From Chrysoperla carnea (taxonomy: Eukaryota; Arthropoda; Insecta; Neuroptera; Chrysopidae): DNA of 64,000 bases. The notes under the pieces are model-generated. The model saw nothing but the letters and a program-made list of their open reading frames with translations. It was not told where the DNA came from and made no database searches. The position numbers and the translations under genes were made by a program. Below, one piece after another: positions 10,980-19,497 of the stretch. Within the stretch, counting starts at the first letter, position 1. Each line of letters opens with the position of its first letter. The stretch lies in assembly GCF_905475395.1 (NCBI RefSeq), contig NC_058340.1, positions 55,468,181-55,532,180 of the forward strand. The letters are read 5' to 3'.

Positions 10980-12230
10980 AATTTAATTTTTTGGATTCTG
11001 ATGAAAGTCACAAAGTTAAAAAATTCGATATTTTGATCCGATCTTATTGGAATTTTTTTTGAAACCCACTAACTTTAGGTCATTCTATTCAGCTGTGATA
11101 TCAGTTATTCGATAGCTATCCCTTATGTGCTTAATTGCAGAAGCAGGACTCCATATTCTTGAAACCTATTAGAACTAGATTAATTTTGATCAAAAATTTG
11201 AAAAGTATGACCCAAATTTAGTAGGATTGCATACTTGGTTTATCAAAATTGGATAAAATTTGGTTGTGATAGAGCAAAATTTAATTTTTTGGATTCTGAT
11301 GACGTCATAAAGTTCAAAAATTCGATTTTTTTGATAACAAAGGCAAATTTGATGCGATCTTATTGGAATTTTTTTTGAAACCCACTAATTTTAGGTCATT
11401 CTATTCAGCTGTGATATCATTTATTCGATAGCTATCCCTTATGTGCTTAATTGCAGAAGCAGGACTCCATATTCTTAAAACCTATTAGAGCTAGATTAAT
11501 TTTGATCAAAAATTTGAAAAGTATGACCCAAATTTAGTAGGATTGCATACTTGGTTTATCAAAATTGGATAAAATTTGGATGTGATAGAGCAAAATAATT
11601 TTTTGGATTCTGATGACGTCATAAAGTTCAAAAATTCGATTTTTTTGATAACAAAGGCAACTTTGATGCGATCTTATTGGAATTTTTTTTTGAAACCCAC
11701 TAATTTTAGGTCATTCTATTCAGCTGTGATATCAGTTATTTGATAGCTATCCCTTATGTGCTTAATTGCAGAAGCAGGACCCCGCATTCTTGAAACCCAT
11801 TAGAACTAGATTAATTTTGATCAAAAATTTGAAAAGTATGACCCAAATTTAGTTGGATTGCATACTTGGTTCATCAAAATTGGATAAAATTTGGATGTGA
11901 TAGAGCAAAATAATTTTTTGGATTCTGATGACGTCATAAAGTTCAAAAATTCGATTTTTTTGATAACACAGGCAAATTTGATTCTATTTTATTGGAATTT
12001 TTTTTTAAATCCACCAATTTTGGGTCATTTTTTTCAGCTGTGATGTCAGTTTTTCATTTTCTATTACCCATGTGCTTAATTCCGGGACCAGGACTCCACA
12101 TTCTTGAAAACTATTCGAGCTAGGTTAATTTTGATCACAAATTTGAAAAGTATAAATCAAATTTTGTAGGATTACATACTTAGTTTATCAAAATTGGATA
12201 AAATTTGGATATGATAGCAGAAAACACACC
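10980..12230 (+). repeat. Four tandem copies of a ~314-bp unit
   Basis: The phrase GGATTCTGATGA begins at 10993, 11291, 11605 and 11920, giving periods of 298, 314 and 315. Each unit also carries TTATTGGAATTTTTTTT, CAGCTGTGAT, CTTATGTGCTTAATTGCAG and TCAAAATTGGATAAAATTTGG. Units 2 and 3 are nearly identical. Unit 1 lacks about 16 bp after AAATTCGAT. Unit 4 is the most diverged. Units 2-4 contain the palindrome TGACGTCA. Confidence 0.9.
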
Positions 12231-12854
12231 TAGTAATAATCCAGAATTTCAATTTTACGGTTTTCCTGGATATTCTGATGAATAAGATGTTTTCTCTCTG
12301 TTAACAGAATAAAATACTTTACTAGCGTATAGATGTTGATAAAATTTTACACATGTGTTTGCTTCAAGATTAACTTTTAGATATGATTTCTGAGTAAGCA
12401 ATTGTCAATTTAATTTCCCCATCTCAGTTTCACTAAAATTGTTATCTATTAAAATTATATCAATTCTAATGAAATTTAATTTTTGAATTTTTTATTATTT
12501 TCTTAAAAAATTGATTAAATTAACTCTATAATATTGTCATAGCTAATAAATTTTCTTTCGTAATTTCCCAAAATTATACTTTTAATTATTCAAGTTTATT
12601 AACCTTAGCTCTCTGATAAATCATTCTGACAGATATATACTTTGTTCATTCCGAAAATCGAAATGAATAACATTATGTTATCTTTATTTTTTTTCGACTC
12701 CGACACAATCAATCGTAGGTTCCATCAATTCACTACTTTTTAAAAGTTTCCTATAGATACTGAGATACTTACCTGTATTGGCGTGGACTAAATTTGTGAT
12801 GAGGCTTTATGTGACTTCGAAGTTGAACGTATATGATTTGTCACAATTGGAAGT
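12231..12854. other. Intergenic stretch, no gene seen
   Basis: AT-rich, with no open frame of note and no recognizable repeat. Confidence 0.5.
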
Positions 12855-13233
12855 CGAAGAAGCAAGTTTAGACTTATGGTTGAAATTATTTGTAACTGAT
12901 TTTCAACTTTGATGATGAATTTTTATAACTTCATGAATGTAGACGAAAAATAAGAATAAAATTTTGGGTACGGATCCTAAACTCGCTTTTGAAACATAGC
13001 TAAGAGCACTCTCCATTAAATTGCCTTTCAAATGGAAAAGTTTAGGCGCTACGAAGCCACAGGCAGACAGACACACACACATAGCGGTCAAAGTTATACC
13101 ACCCCTTTTTTTATTTCGGGCGTTAATAATCGGGTAACCCTCCTAAAATTTTTAGAAATGATTTAGACTTAGTCCAACTTCATATAAAAAAATCAAGCCT
13201 TTTATCAAAAATTTCTCTGGTGCTCGCACATCC
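12855..13233 (-). mobile_element. Family B MITE copy, internally replaced
   Basis: Its left part (GCAAGTTTAGACTTATGG, GACGAAAAATAAGAATAAAA) and right part (CCTCCTAAAATTTTTAGAA, TGCTCGCACATCC before TTAA at 13234) match the two ends of family B on the minus strand. The middle is missing. In its place lies the RTE-like tail at 12973-13131. Confidence 0.6.
12973..13131 (+). repeat. RTE/SINE-like 3' tail, copy 1
   Basis: Carries ATTGCCTTTCAAATGG, TTTAGGCGCTACGA, an (AC)-rich CAGACAGACACACACAC run, GCGGTCAAAGTTATA and TTCGGGCGTTAA. Copies at 18191-18345 and 18600-18790 share the layout. The same phrases are familiar from RTE-type retrotransposon tails in other insects (from memory). Confidence 0.55.
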
Positions 13234-13302
13234 TTAATCACAGTATTATTGGTGAATCACAGCGAATGTTTTGATTAAATAAATCTCTTTTAAAAATAAA
13301 TC

Positions 13303-13911
13303 TAACAAGTGAAAATAAACAATTGACTGAGTTAATTGTTGAAATACCATGTATAGAAAGTGTTGATGACGCAATTGTTTGTTTTTTGACTACACGTAAA
13401 TGAAAAAAGATATCCACTTTTAGATAGACACACACACATAACTGATATTCCCATATTAATACATACTATAAAATTTGCACCTAATTAGCGCCTTCGTAGG
13501 TAAACAGTGATGTTTACATAAAAATGTTTCAACCAAAAGTTGTTTATTTTTTTATAAGGAACATTTTTTACGTTTAAACTTTTGTTCTATCTCTAACATT
13601 TACAAGATTTATCCTACGGACCCGAGACCCAATTGACCAATATTGCTCATTTACGAACTCGACCTCACTTTTTACGCTCTGAGTAGGCTATAAAAATTTC
13701 ATCTTGATATCTCTTTTCTTTTAGGAGTTATCGTGTTGACAGACAGACGGATAGATGGACAGACGGCCAGACAACCGGAAATGGACTAATTTGCTGATTA
13801 TATGAACAGCTATGCAAAATTTTTTTTCGTTGCATCAATATTTTTAAGCGTCACAAACTTGGGACTAAACTTAATAAACTATGTATATTTCATATATACA
13901 TAGTATAAAAA
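13303..13911 (+). repeat. Interspersed family A, copy A1
   Basis: Near full length. It starts AACAAGTGAAAATAAACAAT, passes CAGTGATGTTTACAT, ACTTTTGTTCTATCTCTAAC and GACAGACGGATAG, and ends with the terminal hairpin ACTATGTATATTTCATATATACATAGT followed by an A-run. Listed separately from the other copies because several abut genes or other elements. Confidence 0.85.
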
Positions 13912-14256
13912 CTAAAGCTTAAAAATATAATTAAATTTATGGCCTTCAGCAAGGTAGCTTTTTGCCTAATGTCTTAGTTATTTTCGTACCGGGAATCCCG
14001 AAACTATATTTTATTACTCTCAGTGAATTACAGCACACATATACCAGCCGATTGATTAGACTAATCTTCCTTGCGAGAAAATATTATTGGTTATATTCTA
14101 AATATGAATCATTACTTTAATTCCATTTCCATTCGAATAAAAAATACTTCCCCACTTAATTGTGTGTATGAAGAAATTATTCTGAATATAAGGAAAATAA
14201 AATTCATTCAAAACCAGTCAAGTAAACAAGCGTATCAGTGAAACAAGCTTAAAAAA

Positions 14257-14456
14257 ATGGATAACTTATCTGCAACAATAGTTTGTGTTTTATTTATCGT
14301 AATATTTCAAACAAGTGTAGCGCTACCACTTAGTGAAAGGCAAAAATTAATATTTGAAATATTTGATTTTCCACAAAATGAAACAACTACTACGTGTCTT
14401 CCATTCTATTTATGTGATTCACCGATTTATGGACCTATATCCACAATTAATGTTCG
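14257..14456 (+). CDS. SPH2 exon 1: signal peptide and start of the clip domain
   Basis: The ATG is preceded by an A-run. The hydrophobic core TIVCVLFIVIF is followed by a likely cleavage site after SVA. The exon then carries CLPFYLC of the clip domain. The donor is TTCG|GTAAGT, phase 2. Confidence 0.9.
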
Positions 14457-17400
14457 GTAAGTGGAAAAATTTGTTAATTATTTTTTTCAAATATGTTCAT
14501 ACGCGCATCCAATTAATTTTCACGTAAAGTGGGTAACCAATCAAAACATAATTAATATAATTGGAATAACTTTGTTTAAAAACTATTGTGTGAATTAATC
14601 ATCTTACTCGTTCTTTAATAGTCGGCAAAAATGTATTACTGCAATAATATTTTTTTTTATAAAATTCTAATAAATACTAGCTGACACTCGTCTGCTTTGC
14701 TAGAGAATTAAAAAACAAATACAACCATGTAAATTCACCCCTTTTATTCTCATTCACAGGGCCGGATTTAAACTTCCGCCGCCCTTGGGCACTGAAAAAA
14801 ATACCCCTAAAAGTTATGTAATTTTGATATATTATTTAAAAAAAATTAAAATATCTAATGTCAGTGATGGATTACCGCCTAGGCCCGTGAGGCCCGGGCC
14901 TAGGGCGGCACAATTTGGGGGGCGGCAAATTTTTCAGAATGTCAAAATTTTAAATCTGATATAATGTAACGACAATCCATTTTAAGGATCTATTCGAATT
15001 TTTTTTATATAAATTTACAAATAAATTTCTATGAAATAGAATGGAATTTATTTTCTGATTAACTTTTTTTATTTGTGAGTGCAATACTGATAAAGTATTG
15101 CACTCACATTGAGTTTGGCCCAAAAAAAATAAAATTTCATCTTTTAAAAAGGGCGGCTAATCAGACAGGGCCTAGGGCGGCAAAATACTTAATCCGCCAC
15201 TGTCTAATGTATTGCAAATAATTTATTGTATACTTTGATATGACATAAAAAAATATTTGTTTTTGTTCTTAGAGTTATACATTTTGCACTCAGCTTGACT
15301 CATAATTATATTATAATAATTTTTTTTACAGGCAAACACGCCTGACTTTTTGAATTGCGAATTAGTCGATTAAATCTTCACAATCTAAAAGTTGAAGTAC
15401 CTACGTGCGACTCGATGCATAGAATAGCTAAGCTATTGGTCTATTTGCAAAAATAACTCAAAAACATAATTAATTTAAAAAAAAAAAAACAAATTTAAAT
15501 TTTATGATTCCAGCAAATTAAAAAAATCAAATATTATCATTTCAAATCTTCTAAGAAATGAATTAATTTAATTATTTCGATTTAACAAATATTGTATGAG
15601 TCGAATTTCTTGAATTATCTATTAAATGATGTGTGATTAATTAAAAGAATAAAAATTTCTATTGAGAAATTTTGATGACAATAAAAAATTTTTTTTTTCC
15701 ACTTTCCAAATTTTGCCGCCCCACAAAATTTGCCGCCCTGGGCACAACCCCGACTGCCCCTATTGTAAATCCACCGCTGCAGTCATTCATCTTTCTTATC
15801 ATAACAAAGAAGTATAGTTTTTGATTGTTAGTACGAATTTTGCCGGATCTTGATGAAAGATCTCGTTTTAAAAAAAAACATCCTTTTATGATGACTTCAT
15901 TACCGCTTGGTAAAATACATACCGGATTTTAGGTTCATAATCAAAAGTTTTGAACCAAATAAATGTCATCAAAATCAGTCCACTATGTTTCATTTGAGTT
16001 TTTTATTTTCCCAATTGCTTTACTTAAGGATGTACTAGGCTAAGGCAATTTTGAATAAAAGGCTTGTTTTTTTTTTTTAAATATGAAGTTGGACTAAGTA
16101 TAAATCAATTCTGAAAATTTTAGGGGGGTTGTCCGATTATTTAAATAAAAGACTTCAAAAGTAGGCATAATAACATTGGTCTTATGGGAAAACGGTAGAT
16201 GGATGATATGTTTTCATAAATTTCTCCAAAACTAGTCGTTATTAAGAATGTATGAGCACAGTAGTGGGGACTCAAATTTAAAAAAAAAATATTTTTTCAA
16301 TTTTGATAGTGAATTATGTTATAACTTGACAATATAAGACAAAAGTAAGAATACAATTTTTCGATATCTGGAGCAATTTTCAAAATATCGAAGATTGAAA
16401 ATTTTGTTTAATTCTTTATTTTTCGATATTTTGAAAATCAAGGCAGATATCGAAAAAATATATTCTTATTTTTCGTCTACATTCATGAAATTATAATAAA
16501 ATTCATCATCAAAGTGAAAAAAAGGTACGAATAATTTCAACCACAAGTCTAAACTTGGCTTGGCGCTCGTACTACCTTTTTTTAAGATAACTTTAAAAAC
16601 TTAAACTTAAATTTTTGTATCATTATTTGCAGCCCCTCAAATACAATATGCCCTCATTATCTGGAGGTACCGTGTAATATAACTTATAAGAAACTTAAAG
16701 AAGAAGTTTTACAACCACCACCAGAACCAATAACACAAGCAACCAGTAGCTCGCACTCAAAATCACTGTTGAAATGTGGAAAACGTAACGTAGATGGAAT
16801 TAATTTTAAAATTAAGGAAAATGGTTATGAAAGTCAGTTTGGTGAATTTCCATGGATGATTACTGTTATAAAAAGTGTCTGGTTAATAGATGCAGTTCCG
16901 CCTAATAGAGTGACTCAGTGTGATGGCACATTAATACATCCTCAAGTAGTATTAACAACGGCAGAATGTGTTTATGGGTAAATATTATTTTTGAAAAATA
17001 TATTTTTTTAATTTTTTCTTTCCTCGCATTAAATTTTCTAAAATAACAGAGGGTTTCGTAAGACTGAAATTCTGATATTCAAAACCGGTGGTAGAAAAAC
17101 TGTTTAGTTTATAGAGAAAGCAAAAATCGCTTAATTTATCCTATTAATATTGATAAATTTTCCATTTTATCCAATTAATTATATTATCCAATTTTGGATT
17201 GGATTTCATATGCTCCCGCTAGAGTCCTTTGCCCCCTATGACTAAGTTAAGTTGGCTGAATGTTCCTTGGGATCCTATAAATAAGTTACAAAAAATTTCA
17301 TTAAAATCTGTGGTGTTTCCCAACTTTTACACTATGGACACTTTTTTCTGGCTCATTCATTGCATTATGGCATTTATTAATGAATACAACATTTTCAACA

Positions 17401-19496
17401 ACACCGGGTTTTTTAAGGTATAAATCAATAGTAAATCTAAAGTTTTATTTCCTGAAAGATTTCCAACAGATAATTGTGATTTCCAACAGAAAAATCGCAA
17501 TTATTATACTTGTATAAAAGTGAATTTCTATCCTGAGTCGTATTTACATTAACAAATCCGATTAATTCGACTCAAATTCGCGGGATTGTTCTCGTAAAAT
17601 CCTTATTATTCTTTTCTAAAGAAGAAAATAAAAGAAAATCTAGACATTATTACTGATCAAATAATTAATTCGCTCCCACGACATTATACATCATTAAAAT
17701 ATCTTTTTAAATAACTCACTTGGATCATTCAGAGTGAATTATACCGTAACGTTTTAGTTAGTATATATTCGATAAATTTGATGAAAGGGCAACTAATATT
17801 TTAATATATTTTTGTATTTTATTGTAGCTCCAGATTCAATCCAAGTGAACTCAAAATTCGAGCTGGTGATTGGGATACTCAAACAGAAACAGAACCTTCA
17901 CCTTATCAAGAGAGAAATGTAACAAAAATAATTATTCATGAAAATTATGTAGAAAAAACAAAAAAGAATGCGACAACTTTATTATCAAATAACATTGCTC
18001 TGTTAGTGCTAAATTCATCAGTAAATTTAAATAATTATATTTCAACAATATGTTTACCAACTAAAGAAGACATTCATTTCAATAATCAGAATTGTATTGC
18101 AGTTGGTTGGGGTCCAGGCGCAGTTAATGAAGGTAAAGTTATTTTCAAACTGACTTACAAGTGAAATTTACAAAATTTAAAAAACCCCCGACAAATGCGA
18201 TTTATTCCTTGCAAACCGAATTTTTGGAAAATTAGCTATAAAATATTCTCAATCAAGTCGGTTCGACCGTTTAGGAGCTACGATGCCACTGAGAAACACA
18301 CAGAGGCGCAGATAAATACTTTAAACTTATAACACTCCTTCATAAAGCAATATCAAAGTGATGCTCAAGGACATCAGATGAGATGAAAAGGATACTCAGA
18401 GAGCTATCATTTTTTGGGACAAATTTTTGGAAATATTTTAATTGAAATTGAAATATATAAGTTGACTTTATTCTTTTGAATTATTGTTTTGAATTACCTA
18501 ATTATTTTACCATTTTACTTTTCGAAATGAATTAAAAGCCAGGTTTATTTGACCATTCATTTCCATAGTAATATTATATATGTTAAAATTATATGTCATA
18601 CCTAAGTACAGAACCCTAAGCTCGCACTTGTACCTAAGCTAAGACTCCGTTAAATTACCTTTCAAATGAAACCAAAAAAATTAAAATCGGTTCATCCGTT
18701 TAGGCGCTACGATGACACAGACAGGCACACACACACACACACACCGGTCAAACTTATAACACACCTTTTTTTTAGTTCGGGGGTTAAAAGGATTCTCAAA
18801 AAAAAATTTAGAAATTTTCGTAAACCAAAACAAATGGTGGCCTTTTATATAATTGTATTTTTTTTAAAACTTTTCTAATTTATTAAAAATAATGCAAGCA
18901 AGAATATATAGCACTATCTAAACAGAGTAATTCAACAATTAAGTCAGTCAATTGTTTGTTTTATTATTATTAATCTTAAATCTCGAATTTTTTAACAGGT
19001 GATGATGGAAAAAGCCAACGCATTTTAAAAAAATTTTCAAACAGAGCTTTAAGTCATTCGGATTGTGAAGAAATGATCTTACGAAAGTACCCAAAGGTGA
19101 AACATGGCTTATCGGCCGTATGCTCAGAAAGTACCACTGTGATCAACGATACGTGCTGGGTAAGGAATAATAAACTCAATAATAACTTGAAAACTTTATT
19201 AATTGTAAATATTCACTTAGGGAAACGAGGGAAATATATTGGTTTGTCCGCAAACTAATGGACAATACGTACAAATTGGATTAAAATCATCAAATGAAAA
19301 TTGTATGGAAAAAATTCAAATATTTGGAAGTTTAAATCCTTATGTAGACTGGATTCAAACAAAATTCAATAATTTAACTTTAGAAGTCAATAATTTTTAT
19401 TCAGATGCCAAAGGTTCTAGTTTTAGTATTCATGTTAACGCAAAATTTATTTTATATCATATTTTATTTATTTTATGTTATTATTTATTAAAATAA
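14257..19496 (+). CDS. Clip-domain serine protease homolog with no catalytic residue left (SPH2)
   Basis: Exons 14257-14456, 16633-16977, 17828-18132, 18999-19159 and 19221-19496 join in frame to 428 residues. Residues 1-22 form a signal peptide. A clip domain follows (TCLPFYLC ... ICPHYLEVPC), then a linker and a degenerate trypsin-like domain entered at KCGKRN with FGEFPWM. All three catalytic positions are changed: TTAEC (His to Glu), NNIALL (Asp to Asn) and GNEGN (Ser to Glu). The usual WG-GCG strand is replaced by IGLKSSNENC. A ~45-residue C-terminal extension ends in a hydrophobic segment (FILYHILFILCYYLL), which suggests a GPI signal or membrane tail. Intron positions and phases match SPH1, so the two are tandem duplicates. 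A non-enzymatic immune cofactor or decoy is an inference. Confidence 0.92.
14757..15779. mobile_element. hAT-like non-autonomous element (outer)
   Basis: Begins CAGGGCCGGATTTA and ends TAAATCCACCGCTG, imperfect terminal inverted repeats of the CAGNG type. Inside both ends lie GCCGCC-rich blocks. The flanks TCATTCA (left, 14750-14756) and TCATTCA (right, from 15783) suggest a target duplication of 7-8 bp, with the exact right boundary uncertain by 2-3 bp. No transposase was seen. It is interrupted by a second hAT-like element. Confidence 0.6.
14862..15202. mobile_element. hAT-like MITE (inner, nested)
   Basis: A 341-bp element starting CAGTGATGGATTA and ending TAATCCGCCACTG. It is flanked by a perfect 8-bp duplication TCTAATGT at 14854-14861 and 15203-15210. 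Both the CAGTG ends and the 8-bp duplication are hAT hallmarks. Its interior has GCCTAGGGCGGC near each end. Confidence 0.88.
16028..16581 (+). mobile_element. Family B TTAA MITE, copy B1
   Basis: TTAA at 16024-16027, then GGATGTACTAGGCTAAGGC. The other end is CTTGGCGCTCGTACTACC, followed by a T-run and TTAA. The interior carries GGGAAAACGGTAGATGG and repeated CGATATT motifs in inverted order. It has no coding capacity. Confidence 0.75.
16633..16977 (+). CDS. SPH2 exon 2: clip end, linker, His region (mutated)
   Basis: CICPHYLEVPC-type clip ending (here TICPHYLEVPC), linker with PPPEPITQATSSS, then KCGKRNVDG. QCDGTLIHPQVVLTTAEC replaces the catalytic His by Glu. The donor GG|GTAAAT is identical in position to SPH1. 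Confidence 0.92.
16978..17827 (+). other. SPH2 intron 2
   Basis: An 850-bp GT-AG intron in phase 2 with acceptor TTTTATTGTAG. A 64-residue open frame at 17229-17423 shows no domain. No repeat was recognized. Confidence 0.8.
17828..18132 (+). CDS. SPH2 exon 3: Asp region (mutated)
   Basis: ELKIRAGDWDTQTETEP aligns with SPH1. SNNIALLVLNSS carries Asn at the catalytic Asp site. TICLPTKED and CIAVGWGPG follow. NATT is a potential N-glycosylation site. The exon ends in phase 1. Confidence 0.92.
18191..18345 (+). repeat. RTE/SINE-like 3' tail, copy 2
   Basis: Carries TCGGTTCGACCGTTTAGG, GCTACGATGCCAC and AAACTTATAACACTCCTT. Diverged from copies 1 and 3. Confidence 0.45.
18600..18790 (+). repeat. 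RTE/SINE-like 3' tail, copy 3
   Basis: Best-preserved copy. AAATTACCTTTCAAATGAAA, ATCGGTTCATCCGTTTAGG, GCGCTACGATGACAC, an (AC)n run near 18727-18743, CGGTCAAACTTATAACAC and TTCGGGGGTTAAAA. Confidence 0.6.
18785..18965 (-). repeat. Interspersed repeat family G, copy 2
   Basis: Matches 6300-6495, including AAAACTTTTCTAATTTATT and AAAATAATGCAAGCA, then the reversed family A start (CAACAATTAAGTCAGTCAAT). Confidence 0.6.
18999..19159 (+). CDS. SPH2 exon 4
   Basis: Encodes GDDGKSQRILKKFSN, then LSHSDCEEMILRKYPK, SAVCSES and NDTCW. It ends in phase 0 right before the active-site loop, as in SPH1. Confidence 0.9.
19221..19496 (+). CDS. SPH2 last exon: GNEGN loop and hydrophobic tail
   Basis: Starts GNEGNILVCPQTNGQYVQ, with Glu at the catalytic Ser position. 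NPYVDWIQTKF ends the protease fold. The extension that follows carries NLT (glycosylation), KGSSFS and a final FILYHILFILCYYLLK before TAA. Small residues followed by a hydrophobic end fit a GPI-anchor signal. A single-pass tail is the alternative. Confidence 0.9.
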   Translation, partial: GNEGNILVCPQTNGQYVQIGLKSSNENCMEKIQIFGSLNPYVDWIQTKFNNLTLEVNNFYSDAKGSSFSIHVNAKFILYHILFILCYYLLK

Positions 19497-19497
19497 A
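19492..19497 (+). terminator. Polyadenylation signal overlapping the SPH2 stop
   Basis: AATAAA spans the stop codon TAA (19494-19496). A second AATAAA lies at 19660-19665 and would leave a more ordinary 3' UTR. Confidence 0.45.

Larger units (their letters stand above)
14457..16632 (+). other. SPH2 intron 1, filled with nested MITEs
   Basis: A 2,176-bp GT-AG intron, acceptor ATTATTTGCAG. It contains the nested hAT-like pair (14757-15779 and 14862-15202) and family B copy B1, which ends about 50 bp before the acceptor. No exon lies inside. Confidence 0.85.
18133..18998 (+). other. SPH2 intron 3, repeat-filled
   Basis: An 866-bp GT-AG intron with acceptor TTTTTTAACAG. It holds two RTE-like tails and a family G copy that ends about 33 bp before the acceptor, so the repeat sits right at the likely branch-site zone. 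Confidence 0.8.
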
